Origin: Pseudooceanicola batsensis HTCC2597
GTDB taxonomy: Bacteria > Pseudomonadota > Alphaproteobacteria > Rhodobacterales > Rhodobacteraceae
DNA: 64,000 bases
Assembly (NCBI RefSeq): GCF_000152725.1
Contig: NZ_CH724131.1
Location: forward strand, 1,705,739-1,769,738
Direction: 5' to 3'
Numbering within the stretch: position 1 is the stretch's first letter; every line of letters starts with the position of its first letter. Positions 52,102 through 60,692 of the stretch are shown piece by piece. The notes beneath the pieces were generated by a model that ran no database searches, had not been told where the DNA came from, and worked only from the letters and a program-made list of their open reading frames with translations. The position numbers were made by a program, and so were the translations under genes.

Positions 52102-54002
52102 CGGAGGAGGCTGGCACGATTCTCGCCCGGGCGCAGGAGGCCTTCAACGCGGGCCGGGTCTCGGACTGCCACACCCTGATCGAGCCGCTGATCCCGGCCC
52201 CGCCCGAGGATCCGCGCGACCGGGCCCGTCTGGCCTATCTCCAGCTGGGCTGCGCGCTCTACCAGACCGGCGACCTCGCCCTGGCGCGGCGCCTGAACGC
52301 CGAGCTTCCGACGCAGCTCTGGCGGCCGATGCGCTATCGCCTCTCGCTGAGGCTGCGCGACCCGGCGACGGCCAGGCGGCTGCGCACCGACCCCGGCGTC
52401 ACCGAGAAGGAGCGCGACGATTTCCGGACGACGGCGGGGCTGCACATGCTCTGGGCGCGGCGGTATCGCACCGGGTTCCCCCTCTATGCCTGCCGGCACA
52501 ACGCCATCCTCTTTCCGCGCACGGTGCCCAAGGCGATGGTGCACGTGCCCCTGCCCGCCGATCCCGGACAGGACGAGGACACGATCATCCTGGAACAGGG
52601 GCTGGGCGACGTGCTGTTCCACCTGGCGCATGTCCGCCACGAGGGCGCGCACGAGACCGCGCGCTTTGTCGGCCTGCGCAAGTACGGGCCGCTCATCCGC
52701 CGGTATTTTCCCCGCGCCACCTACCTCCCCTACGAGGAGCTGACCGAGACGCATCAGGGCCTGCGCGCCCATCTGGCCGGCGATTTCGTCGGGCGCGGCT
52801 TTGCCCGGACCGGCCGTGTCGCGGCACCCGTCACCTTCGACAGCCCGCGCCGCAGGACGGGCGAGCCGCCGGTCTGGGGGATCTGCTGGCGCGGCGGCTC
52901 GGGCCAGAACCGGCGCGAGGAACGGCATATCGCGCTCAGGGTCTTTCTCGACCTGCTGCCGCGCGACGCCCGGTTCCTGGCCCTGCAGTTCGACATGACC
53001 CCCGAGGAGCGCGAGATCCTCACCGCCGACGCACGCTGCATGGTGCCGCTGGCGGATGTCGCCGCGAACCCGGTCGAGACGATCAACATGATCCGGCCGC
53101 TGGCCGGCGTGATCTCGGTCGACAGTGCCAACTGGCACATGGCGGGGCTGTGCGGCGTGCCCCTTCTCGCCATCATGAACCGGACCGCGCACTGGTTCTG
53201 GGGCCCTGACGCCCGCGCCGAGAATGCCTATCCCTGCGCCACCACCATCCGAAAGGAGGTGCTGGACCCGGGCCACATCGCGGATTGGATCGACGAGACG
53301 CGGAAGGCGTGGTCCGCACGCCCCGCCTCGGTGCGCCCGGCCATCGCCGACATCCGGCGGCGGCCCGTCCTGGTCACCGGCCTGCCCCGGTCCGCCACGT
53401 CGATGACGATGCGCGTGCTGCATGCGCACGGGCTCTGGCTGGGCGAGACCGTGCCGGGCAACCGCGAGAACCCGCAGGGCTATTTCGAGAGCCGCGTGAT
53501 CCGCGACGGCATCGTCAAGCCGCTGCTGTCGGACATGGGGGCCGATCCGCTCGGCGTGCGCAGCTTTCCCCCCCGGGACGTGCTTCCCCCCTGCCCGCCG
53601 CTGGCGCGCCGGATCACCCGGGCGCTGCGGCGCGAAGGCTATGACGGCAGCGGACCCTGGGGGTTCAAGGACCCCAAGCTCACCCTGCTGTGGCAGCTGT
53701 TCGACCGCGCCTATCCGCAGGCGATCTGGGTGATCGTGCGCCGTGACCGCGGCAAGGTTCTCGACAGCCTCTGCCGGACTTCTTTCATGGCACGCCATTC
53801 CACCAGCCCGGAATACTGGACACCGTTCTGCAATGCCTACGATTTCCGGCTGAACCTGCTGCGCGGCAGCGGCGCGCGGATCTTCGAGGTGGACGCGGAT
53901 GCGCTCTCGTCCGGGGACCTCGACCAGATCAGGCCGGTGATCGACGCGGCGGGACTGACCTTCGAGGCGGCTACGGCGCGCGCGGCCCTGGCCCGGCCCT
54001 GA
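52098..54002 (+). CDS. Fusion of a heptosyltransferase-like domain and a sulfotransferase domain
   Basis: 634 residues from GTG 52098 (GAGG upstream). Residues about 1-110 look like TPR-type helices. Residues about 120-410 resemble the GT-B fold of ADP-heptose-type or TPR-linked glycosyltransferases (ILEQGLGDVLFHLAHVR, GICWRGGSGQNRREERHI, VDSANWHMAGLCGVPLLAIM). Residues about 425-630 carry a PAPS-binding sulfotransferase pattern: VTGLPRSATSMTMRVLHAHG (5'-phosphosulfate loop) and WVIVRRDRGKVLDSL (3'-phosphate site). It would decorate surface glycan or protein with sugar and sulfate. It stands alone; the acceptor is unknown. Confidence 0.75.
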   Translation: MTEEAGTILARAQEAFNAGRVSDCHTLIEPLIPAPPEDPRDRARLAYLQLGCALYQTGDLALARRLNAELPTQLWRPMRYRLSLRLRDPATARRLRTDPGVTEKERDDFRTTAGLHMLWARRYRTGFPLYACRHNAILFPRTVPKAMVHVPLPADPGQDEDTIILEQGLGDVLFHLAHVRHEGAHETARFVGLRKYGPLIRRYFPRATYLPYEELTETHQGLRAHLAGDFVGRGFARTGRVAAPVTFDSPRRRTGEPPVWGICWRGGSGQNRREERHIALRVFLDLLPRDARFLALQFDMTPEEREILTADARCMVPLADVAANPVETINMIRPLAGVISVDSANWHMAGLCGVPLLAIMNRTAHWFWGPDARAENAYPCATTIRKEVLDPGHIADWIDETRKAWSARPASVRPAIADIRRRPVLVTGLPRSATSMTMRVLHAHGLWLGETVPGNRENPQGYFESRVIRDGIVKPLLSDMGADPLGVRSFPPRDVLPPCPPLARRITRALRREGYDGSGPWGFKDPKLTLLWQLFDRAYPQAIWVIVRRDRGKVLDSLCRTSFMARHSTSPEYWTPFCNAYDFRLNLLRGSGARIFEVDADALSSGDLDQIRPVIDAAGLTFEAATARAALARP

Positions 54003-54155
54003 GCGGGCGGGCCGTCCGCGCGGGCAGCAGGGGCGCGGCCCGGACAGCCCGGCACCCGGGCGAGCAGGACAGGGGCGATCAGGACAGGGGCGACAAATCG
54101 CCCGCGGCGTACTATCCCGTATCCCGGTCGGAAGGCGGACCGGAACGGGGGGAAC

Positions 54156-54791
54156 ATGTCACGCACCAAAAAGGACGATAAACCGGCCGGCTGGCGCAAG
54201 GCCGAGATCATCGAGGCCGCGGCACAGTGCTTCATGGAGCGCGGCTACCATGCGACCACGGTCGACGATGTCGCCACGCGGCTGAACGCGACCAAGGGCC
54301 GGATCTATCACCACTACGCGACCAAGACCGACCTCTTCTTCGACGTGCACCGGACGGGGATGGACCGGCTTTTCTCTGCCATCAGGCCGGTCCACGACCG
54401 CGGCGGACCGGCGCGGGAGCGCCTGGTCGCCATGCTGCTGGCCCATGCCCGCGCCATGCTGGAGCACCACACTTACGAGACCGTCGTGGCCCAGGGCGTC
54501 CAGGTTCACCGGTTCGACCAGACGACCGAGGGCCAGCGCCAGACCATGCGCGACCTGATCGCCACGCGCGACACGCTCGAGCAGCTCTTCAAGTCGACGC
54601 TGGAGGACGCCATCGCCGAGGGAACGCTCGCCGCGCGCGACGTGTCGATCGCCGTCAAGGTGCTGCTCGGCGGGCTGCAGTGGTCGATCTTCTGGTACCG
54701 CCCGCAACCCGGAGAAACCGAGGCCGACCGGGTCGCGCTGGCCGAAAAGATGGTGGCGCCGCTGGTCGCGGGTTTGCGCGCGGCCGATTGA
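54156..54791 (+). CDS. TetR-family transcriptional regulator
   Basis: 211 residues. The HTH is AAQCFMERGYHATTVDDVA, then LNATKGRIYHHYATKTDLFF (about 22-66). The C-terminal helical domain (about 75-205) resembles regulators of fatty-acid or CoA-ester pathways (TetR_C_33-like, with GGLQWSIFWYRP near 168). It is followed after 48 bases by an epimerase gene; the gap has an 18-base palindrome, its probable operator. The ligand is unknown. Confidence 0.9.
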   Translation: MSRTKKDDKPAGWRKAEIIEAAAQCFMERGYHATTVDDVATRLNATKGRIYHHYATKTDLFFDVHRTGMDRLFSAIRPVHDRGGPARERLVAMLLAHARAMLEHHTYETVVAQGVQVHRFDQTTEGQRQTMRDLIATRDTLEQLFKSTLEDAIAEGTLAARDVSIAVKVLLGGLQWSIFWYRPQPGETEADRVALAEKMVAPLVAGLRAAD

Positions 54792-54800
54792 CAGACAAAA

Positions 54801-54818
54801 ACATACTCGTCAGTATGT
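54801..54818. promoter_or_regulatory. Probable TetR operator
   Basis: ACATACT (54801-54807) and AGTATGT (54812-54818) are perfect seven-base inverted arms around CGTC. Size and base content are typical of TetR operators. It lies downstream of the tetR gene and upstream of the epimerase gene, so it would control the epimerase/monooxygenase pair. No second copy was seen before tetR, so autoregulation is unclear. Confidence 0.65.
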
Positions 54819-54835
54819 CTCCTCGAAAGAGGAGG
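54819..54835 (+). promoter_or_regulatory. Hairpin enclosing the Shine-Dalgarno sequence of the epimerase gene
   Basis: CTCCTC (54819-54824) pairs fully with GAGGAG (54829-54834) across a GAAA (GNRA) tetraloop. The right arm is the ribosome-binding site GAGGAGG, four bases before ATG 54840. Two G-U pairs could extend the stem outward. If the transcript includes the left arm, translation initiation would be restrained. Confidence 0.5.
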
Positions 54836-54839
54836 TTTC

Positions 54840-55802
54840 ATGCGCGTGATCATCACCGGCGCGGCCGGATTTCTTGGGCGGCGACTGACAGCGGCGCTGA
54901 TTGCCAGGGGGCGCCTCATCGGCCCCGGCGGGGCGGAAGAGGCGATTTCCGAGCTGCTGCTGTGCGACATCGGCAAGCTTTCGGTGCCCGAGGCGCCGGC
55001 GGGCCTCTCCATCCGCACCTTCCAGGGCGACCTTTCGGACCCCGAGCGACTGGCCGCCCTGACGGCCGAGCCGTTCGACAGCCTGTTCCACCTGGCCTCG
55101 CAGCTGACCTTTCACGCCGAACAGGACCCGGACCAGGCCTGGCAGGTGAATGTCGCGCCGCTCCGTGCGATCATCGCGGCCGCCCGCGACTGTCCCCGGA
55201 TTGTCTTTGCCTCGTCCATCGCGGTCTTCGGCGGCTCTCTGCCGCCCGAGGTGGACGACGCCCTGGCCCCGCTGCCCGAGACCACCTACGGCACGCACAA
55301 GGCGGTGAACGAGCTGATCCTGGCCGATGCCTCGCGCCACGGGCGCGTCGATGCGCGGTCGCTGCGATTGCCGATCGTCCTGATACGCCCGGGCGTGACC
55401 CAGCCCGTCGTCTCGGACCGGGTCGCGGCGATCCTGCGCGAACCGCTTGAGGGGCGGGACACCGACGCCCCACTGTCCGCCGAGACCGAGGTGCCGGTGG
55501 TATCGGCTGGCCGGGTCGTGGCGGGGCTGATCGCGCTGCATGACGTCCCGGCGGACCGCCTGCCGCCGAAACGCGCGCTCAACCTTCCTGCGTTGACGGT
55601 GAGCGTCGGCGAGATGATCTCGGCCGCATCGCGGGCCGGCGGCACGGGCCGCGTGCGGGTCGTGCCCGACGACGCGATGCAGGCGGTGGTCGAGGGCTGG
55701 CCGACGCGCTTCGTCTCGCGCCACGCCGCCGGACTGGGCATCGCGGCGGACGAGAGCGCGGACGCCATTATCGCGGATTACCTGGACCACAGGGACATCT
55801 GA
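54840..55802 (+). CDS. NAD-dependent epimerase/dehydratase (D-erythronate dehydrogenase-like)
   Basis: 320 residues. The extended-SDR loop is ITGAAGFLGRRLTAALI (4-20), the catalytic SSIAVFGGSLP and TYGTHKAVNELI give Ser, Tyr and Lys (YxxxK as YGTHK). The TYGTHKAVNELIL motif and the C-terminal PDDAMQAVVEGWP match the D-erythronate dehydrogenase group (DenD). Substrate assignment within the group is uncertain, since the usual isomerase/kinase partners are missing. It is coupled closely to a flavin monooxygenase (1 base). Confidence 0.82.
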   Translation: MRVIITGAAGFLGRRLTAALIARGRLIGPGGAEEAISELLLCDIGKLSVPEAPAGLSIRTFQGDLSDPERLAALTAEPFDSLFHLASQLTFHAEQDPDQAWQVNVAPLRAIIAAARDCPRIVFASSIAVFGGSLPPEVDDALAPLPETTYGTHKAVNELILADASRHGRVDARSLRLPIVLIRPGVTQPVVSDRVAAILREPLEGRDTDAPLSAETEVPVVSAGRVVAGLIALHDVPADRLPPKRALNLPALTVSVGEMISAASRAGGTGRVRVVPDDAMQAVVEGWPTRFVSRHAAGLGIAADESADAIIADYLDHRDI

Positions 55803-55803
55803 C

Positions 55804-57096
55804 ATGGGCAGGACATGCATCATCGGCGCCGGCTCGTCCGGGGTCACGGTTGCGAAGGCTCTCAAGCAGGCCGGGGCAGAGTTCGACGTCTTCGAGAAGG
55901 GCAGCAACATCGGCGGGATGTGGCGCTACGAGAACGACAACGGCCAGTCCTCCTGCTATGCCTCGCTGCACATCGACACCAGCCGCCCGAACCTCGGCTA
56001 TTCGGATTTTCCGATTGATCCGAAACTTCCGGATTTTCTGAGTCATCAGCAATTTCTGGAGCATCTGGAGCGCTACGCCCAGCATTTCGACATCCCGCGC
56101 CATGTCACCTTCGGCACGCGCATCAACTCGGTCGTTCCGAAGGAGGGGGGCTACGCCGTCACGCTGGGGTCCGGGGAAAGCCGGGAATACGACCGGGTGG
56201 TGATCGCGACCGGCCACCTGTCGGATCCGCGCATGCCCGACTTTCCCGGCCATTTCGACGGCGAGACGATCCATTCGCATCACTACAGGACCGCCGATCC
56301 CTATATCGGCAAGCGCGTCCTGGTGGTGGGAATCGGCAACTCGGCGGTGGACATCGCCGTCGATCTCTGCCGCCGGGCCAAGCATGTCACCCTGTCGACG
56401 CGGCGCTCGGCCTGGGTCATGCCGAAGTACCTGATGGGCATTCCGATCGACCAGTGGTCGGGATTTCTGGGCCGGCGGCTGCGGTTGCCGACACCGGCGG
56501 TCCGCCGGATCATGGCGCAGCTGATCAAGCTGGGGGTCGGGGACCAGCGACGCTTCGGCCTGCCGCGCCCCGAACATCCCATGTACCGTGAACACGCCAC
56601 GCTGAGCCAGGATCTGCTGCCCAACATCGGCCACGGCTATATCGACGTGAAACCCAATGTCTCCGGGCTGAACGGCGCCCGGGTGGCCTTCGAGGACGGC
56701 TCGGACGCGCCCTATGACGCGATCATCTTCGCCACCGGATACAAGGTCGGCTTTCCGTTTCTCGACCGGGGCGTGTTCGACCCGGACCTGCAACTGGGCG
56801 AGCTCTACCGCCGGATGGTGGTGCCGGCCCATCCCGGCCTGATCCACGCGGGGCTGCTGCAACCGGTCGGGCCGACGATCCCGCTGGTGGAGACGCAGGG
56901 CAAATGGATCGCCGCGCTGGCTTCGGGCCGGATGTCGCTGCCCGACCGCCCGACCATGGACGAGGAGATCCGCAGGCACCGGGACTATCAGCGGCGCACC
57001 TATCTCGACGCGCCGCGGTACATCCTCGAGGTGGATTACAAGCTCTATACCGCGCAGATGAAATCGGACATGGCCTCGGGGCGGGCCGGCACCTAG
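55804..57096 (+). CDS. Flavin-containing monooxygenase (FMO/Baeyer-Villiger type)
   Basis: 430 residues. The FAD loop is IIGAGSSGVTVAKAL (6-20), the NADP loop is VVGIGNSAVDIAVDL (about 176-190). The FMO/BVMO fingerprint is FPGHFDGETIHSHHYRT (FxGxxxHxxxY). It oxygenates a soft nucleophile or ketone with NADPH and O2 in the cytosol. Its ATG follows the epimerase stop by 1 base, and the TetR operator lies before the pair. It ends 4 bases into the convergent GNAT gene. Confidence 0.9.
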   Translation: MGRTCIIGAGSSGVTVAKALKQAGAEFDVFEKGSNIGGMWRYENDNGQSSCYASLHIDTSRPNLGYSDFPIDPKLPDFLSHQQFLEHLERYAQHFDIPRHVTFGTRINSVVPKEGGYAVTLGSGESREYDRVVIATGHLSDPRMPDFPGHFDGETIHSHHYRTADPYIGKRVLVVGIGNSAVDIAVDLCRRAKHVTLSTRRSAWVMPKYLMGIPIDQWSGFLGRRLRLPTPAVRRIMAQLIKLGVGDQRRFGLPRPEHPMYREHATLSQDLLPNIGHGYIDVKPNVSGLNGARVAFEDGSDAPYDAIIFATGYKVGFPFLDRGVFDPDLQLGELYRRMVVPAHPGLIHAGLLQPVGPTIPLVETQGKWIAALASGRMSLPDRPTMDEEIRRHRDYQRRTYLDAPRYILEVDYKLYTAQMKSDMASGRAGT

Positions 57097-57680
57097 GGGG
57101 TCAGGTCGCGCATCCAGAACTGAAGCCGATGGTCGGTCTCGCCCGGCTGGTCGATGTCGCGCCACCTGAAATGCGCCACCACGCCCGGCAGCGGCAGATA
57201 GCCCCGCCCCCGCCAGAAGGCGTCATGCGTCCGCGCGCCCTCGGGCCGCAGCGGGTGGTCCTCGGGGCGGATCACCCCGCAGAAGGCGCAATAGCGGCGG
57301 CCGAGGCTGCGGGCATGGTCCTCGCGCGCGTCGAAGAAGGCGTGGCCGAGGCCCCGGCCCCGGTACTCCGGCAGAAGGACCGACTCGGCGCAGTAGAATA
57401 TGCGGTCGAGCGGCTCGGGCCTTTTGGCGAAGGGGGCGGCGAAATCCTCGGCATGGACCTCGAGCGCCATGCCCGTGGCCGCGCCGACGATCCGGGGCCC
57501 GTCGAGCGCGGCGACGACGATCGCCGTGGGATGGTTGTAGTCGCGAAGGTAACTGCGCTCGTAGTCGAGATCGCCGTCGTAGAGATAGGGCCAGTCGCGG
57601 AAGACCGCGATCCGCAGCCGGGCGATGTCATCGATCGCCGTCTCGAGCGCGGCGCCCGTGAGCGTCCGGATCTCGATCAC
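57093..57680 (-). CDS. GNAT-family N-acetyltransferase
   Basis: 195 residues. The acetyl-CoA loop is seen in LPEYRGRGLGHAFFDAREDHAR (shown in part; RGRGLG is motif A), near residues 115-135. Its ATG overlaps the stop of the NTF2-like gene by 4 bases, so it is the last of a minus-strand coupled set. The substrate is unknown. Convergent with the flavin monooxygenase, with a 4-base overlap of stops. Confidence 0.85.
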   Translation of the reverse strand: MIEIRTLTGAALETAIDDIARLRIAVFRDWPYLYDGDLDYERSYLRDYNHPTAIVVAALDGPRIVGAATGMALEVHAEDFAAPFAKRPEPLDRIFYCAESVLLPEYRGRGLGHAFFDAREDHARSLGRRYCAFCGVIRPEDHPLRPEGARTHDAFWRGRGYLPLPGVVAHFRWRDIDQPGETDHRLQFWMRDLTP

Positions 57681-58066
57681 GAGACCTGCCGCACCCAGTC
57701 CGCCAGGTTGTAGTAGGTCGTCACCCGGCAGATCAGCCCGTCGCGCAGGGTGAAGAACGACCCCGCCGGCAGGCGATAGTCTTGGCCGCGCGCCTCGGGC
57801 AGCCCCTCGTCGGTCGCGAGATAGGTACCGTTCACCACGAACTCGGCCGCGGCACGTGTCCCGTCACCGTTCACGAAAACGACCATGTCGGTCAGCCTCT
57901 CGCGGTAGCAGCGGGACATGTGGGCGCAGAACGCGGCGAAGGGGACCTTGCCGGTCCGCACCTGCCCCTCGTTCACGTGATGCGCAATGTCATCGGTCAG
58001 GCAGGCGAGCATGCCCTCGGTGTCGCCCCTGTTGAAGGCGTCGAAATAGCTGTCGATGATCGTCAT
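57677..58066 (-). CDS. NTF2-like / SnoaL-like ketosteroid-isomerase-fold protein
   Basis: 129 residues from ATG 58066, overlapping the phosphatase stop. The fold signature is IIDSYFDAFNRGDTEGMLAC, then HHVNEGQVRTGKVPFAAF and a terminal FFTLRDGLICRVTTYYNLADW. Proteins of this kind isomerise, cyclise or merely bind small hydrophobic ligands. It is coupled between an LMW phosphatase and a GNAT protein; no substrate is evident. Confidence 0.8.
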   Translation of the reverse strand: MTIIDSYFDAFNRGDTEGMLACLTDDIAHHVNEGQVRTGKVPFAAFCAHMSRCYRERLTDMVVFVNGDGTRAAAEFVVNGTYLATDEGLPEARGQDYRLPAGSFFTLRDGLICRVTTYYNLADWVRQVS

Positions 58067-58524
58067 GGGGATACCGCCGGAGGTCCGAAGCGTTGCCGCA
58101 GGTTCTGGATGATCTGGTCGCGGCACTGGCGATAGGCGTTCAGCTTCTGCTCGCGCGTTTCGCCGATGCCGGTCGGGTCCATGATCGGCCAGTAATCCAC
58201 CGTCAGATGATAGTATTTCGTCAGGTCCAGCGCGCGTTTCTGACTGGCTGGCGAGAGCGCGACAACCATGTCGAAGCTGGAAAGGTCGTCGCCGAAGCGC
58301 TCCATCTCGTCGAACGATCGGGACCGGTGGCGGGACAGCTCGACCCCGATCTCTTCGCAGACGGCGATGGCGAAGCCGTCGATTTCGAGATCGTTGTAGC
58401 AGCCCGCCGACTGGACGTAGGTGTCCGTCCCGTAGAGCTTTTTCATGATGCCTTCGGCCATCGGGGACCGGACCGCGTTATGGTCGCAGCAGAACAGAAC
58501 GGATTGCGGAAGTTCTGCTGCCAC
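58063..58524 (-). CDS. Low-molecular-weight protein-tyrosine phosphatase family protein
   Basis: 153 residues. The P-loop Cys-x5-Arg is CDHNAVRS (about 13-20), with the second CCDHN cysteine before it. The acid-containing loop is YWPIMDPTG (about 112-120). The P-loop differs from the CxGNxCRS of canonical enzymes, and matches a Rhodobacterales subgroup located after UPF0262 and hisD. It may act on phosphoprotein or phosphate esters; an arsenate reductase role is less likely, since the C-terminal cysteines of ArsC are missing. Confidence 0.82.
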   Translation of the reverse strand: MAAELPQSVLFCCDHNAVRSPMAEGIMKKLYGTDTYVQSAGCYNDLEIDGFAIAVCEEIGVELSRHRSRSFDEMERFGDDLSSFDMVVALSPASQKRALDLTKYYHLTVDYWPIMDPTGIGETREQKLNAYRQCRDQIIQNLRQRFGPPAVSP

Positions 58525-58528
58525 GCGG

Positions 58529-59008
58529 TCAGCCTCCGAAGTGCAGGACGCAGATCAGCGTGAACAGACGGCGGGCTGTGTCGTGATCGACCTCGGCCTT
58601 GCCCTCGAGACGCTCGATCAGGATGCGCGCGCCTTCGTCGTGAATGCCGCGCCGGGCCATGTCGATGGTCTCGATCTGCGCGGGCGGCAGGTTCTTGACC
58701 GCGTCGAAATAGCTTTTGCAGATGGCGAAGTAGTCCTTGACCACCTGTCGGAACGGGCCGAGCGACATGATGAATTGCGCGGCCGGGCTGCCATCTTCGG
58801 TCTGCACGTCGAAGACGAGCCGTTTCTCCTGGATCGACAGCGCGATCTTGTAGGGGCCGTCGGGCACGACGCGGTCATCCCGGTTCGGCAGGCTGAAACT
58901 GTTTTCCTCGAGAAGATCGAACATGGCGACGCGCCGCTCCTGTTCGATTTCGGGGGTGGGCGGCGGCAGATTGCGGTCGTCCAATTCTATCTGGGCAATG
59001 TAGGACAT
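58529..59008 (-). CDS. UPF0262 family protein
   Basis: 159 residues from ATG 59008 with GGGAA upstream; the frame opens further but without a site. The sequence begins MSYIAQIELDDRNLPPPTPE and contains VVPDGPYKIALSIQEKRLVF and IDMARRGIHDEGA, all features of the alphaproteobacterial UPF0262 family. Its function is unknown. It lies after hisD and 4 bases before the LMW phosphatase gene; this order is recurrent in the group and probably forms one operon. Confidence 0.88.
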   Translation of the reverse strand: MSYIAQIELDDRNLPPPTPEIEQERRVAMFDLLEENSFSLPNRDDRVVPDGPYKIALSIQEKRLVFDVQTEDGSPAAQFIMSLGPFRQVVKDYFAICKSYFDAVKNLPPAQIETIDMARRGIHDEGARILIERLEGKAEVDHDTARRLFTLICVLHFGG

Positions 59009-59116
59009 GGGTCCGGTTCCCTCTGATCGGATGCAGGTCTCCCTGCGCTCCAATCTATGCTGCACCGCAGCGAATTTCCACTTCTTCGCGAAGGTAGGTT
59101 AACTTTTGCGGGTTTG

Positions 59117-60436
59117 TCACCCCGTATTCGTGCCCTGCGCGTTCAGCTTTTCCCGCCGTGCCCGGACCGAGAGACCGTGCGCCCCGAGGCTTTCCGACGT
59201 GGCCAGCGTTTCGGCGGCCGGGCCGATGGCGGTCAGCGCCTGCGGCGTCATCCGCGCCATGGTGGTCCGCTTGAGGAAGTCCATGACCGACAGGCCCGAG
59301 GAAAAGCGGGCCGAGCGCGCGGTCGGCAGGACGTGGTTCGGCCCCCCGACATAGTCGCCGATCGCCTCGGGCGTCCACTGCCCGAGAAAGATCGCGCCGG
59401 CATGGATGCAGGACCGGGCCAGCCCCTCGGGATCGGCCACGCAGAGTTCGAGATGCTCGGGTGCGATGCGGTTCGAAAGCTCGGCCGCCTCGTCGAGGTC
59501 GCGCACCGTGATCACGGCGCCGTTCCCGGCCCATGAGGCCCCGGCGACCTCGCGGCGGTCGAGTGTCTCCAGACGTGCCTCGACGGCCTGCGCTACGGCC
59601 TGCCCGAAGGCGGCGTCGGTTGTGATCAGGATGGATTGCGCACTCTCGTCGTGTTCGGCCTGGCTGAGCAGGTCGAGCGCGATCCAGTCAGGGTCGTTGT
59701 CCCGGTCGGCGATCACCAGAATCTCCGAGGGGCCGGCGATCATGTCGATGCCGACCTTGCCGAAGACGCGGCGCTTGGCGGCGGCGACGAAGGCGTTGCC
59801 CGGCCCGGTGATCTTGTCGACCGGCGGGATCGTCTGCGTGCCGTAGGCGAGGGCCGCGATCGCCTGAGCACCGCCGAGCCGGTAGATCCGGTCCACCCCG
59901 GCGATGCGCGCGGCCATCAGCACCAGCGGATTCACCTGGCCGTCGGGCGTCGGCACGCAGACGGCCAGTTGCGGCACGCCCGCCACCTTGGCGGGAATGG
60001 CGTTCATCAGCATCGACGAGGGATAGGAGGCGATCCCACCCGGCACATAGAGACCGGCGGCCGAAACCGGCGTCCAGCGCCAGCCGAGCGTCGCGCCCTC
60101 GGGATCGGTCCAGCTGACGTCTTCGGGCATCTGCCGGACGTGATAGGCGCGGATGCGTTCGGCGGCGGTTTCCAGCGCCTCGCGCTCCTGCGGAGTGACG
60201 AGCGCGCAGTTCCGGTCGATCTCGGCAGCGGAAAAGGCCAGCGTGTCGGGCGTCAGGTCCAGCCGGTCGAAGCGCGAGGTCAGCTCAATCAGGGCGGCAT
60301 CGCCGCGCGCACATACATCGGCGATGATCCCGGCCACCACGTCATCCACATCGGGGCTGTCTTCACGCTTCATCGACAGAAGCGCCGTGAAACGCTCTTC
60401 GAAATCGGCATCGGTCGTGGACAGGATGTGGGGCAT
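59117..60436 (-). CDS. hisD: Histidinol dehydrogenase
   Basis: 439 residues. It oxidises L-histidinol to histidine with two NAD. Zinc-site and catalytic segments are DLLSQAEHDESAQSIL (Gln/His ligands, about 256-271), RIAPEHLELCV with the base Glu-His pair (about 326-336), and a C-terminal MTPQALTAIGP. The AGLYVPGGIASYPSSMLMN segment is the family hallmark. It begins the hisD-UPF0262-phosphatase set; yacG lies 55 bases upstream. Confidence 0.95.
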   Translation of the reverse strand: MPHILSTTDADFEERFTALLSMKREDSPDVDDVVAGIIADVCARGDAALIELTSRFDRLDLTPDTLAFSAAEIDRNCALVTPQEREALETAAERIRAYHVRQMPEDVSWTDPEGATLGWRWTPVSAAGLYVPGGIASYPSSMLMNAIPAKVAGVPQLAVCVPTPDGQVNPLVLMAARIAGVDRIYRLGGAQAIAALAYGTQTIPPVDKITGPGNAFVAAAKRRVFGKVGIDMIAGPSEILVIADRDNDPDWIALDLLSQAEHDESAQSILITTDAAFGQAVAQAVEARLETLDRREVAGASWAGNGAVITVRDLDEAAELSNRIAPEHLELCVADPEGLARSCIHAGAIFLGQWTPEAIGDYVGGPNHVLPTARSARFSSGLSVMDFLKRTTMARMTPQALTAIGPAAETLATSESLGAHGLSVRARREKLNAQGTNTG

Positions 60437-60491
60437 GGCACTCTCCGGCTTTCGGCGCTTGTTACCGGTCGGGCCGGGGCGTCACAAGCCG

Positions 60492-60692
60492 CTAGTGGCG
60501 CGTCGGTTCATCATCCTCGCCCGTCTCGCCGCGCTCGATGGCCTCGATGGCCTCTTCGACATCCTCGGGATTGGTCGAGGGGATCGTGTACCCGCCCTTG
60601 AACCAGCGGGCCAGGTCCACGTCGGCGCAATGCTTCGAGCAGAAGGGGCGGTATGTCGCCTCCGAGGGCTTGTGGCAGATCGGGCAGCTCAT
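60492..60692 (-). CDS. yacG: DNA gyrase inhibitor YacG (zinc protein)
   Basis: 66 residues. MSCPICHKP with FCSKHCADVDLARW supplies the four zinc cysteines, and the WF.GGY.IP motif follows (KGGYTIPST). YacG is known to bind GyrB and inhibit gyrase. The start overlaps the RNase G-type gene stop by 4 bases. The acidic tail (EEAIEAIERGETGEDDEP) is usual. Confidence 0.92.
   Translation of the reverse strand: MSCPICHKPSEATYRPFCSKHCADVDLARWFKGGYTIPSTNPEDVEEAIEAIERGETGEDDEPTRH

Noticed and set aside
58063-58524. Arsenate reductase (thioredoxin type) reading of the LMW phosphatase
   Set aside because: It has the CX5R loop but not the later cysteine pair needed for arsenate reduction, and it is not near the ars operon.
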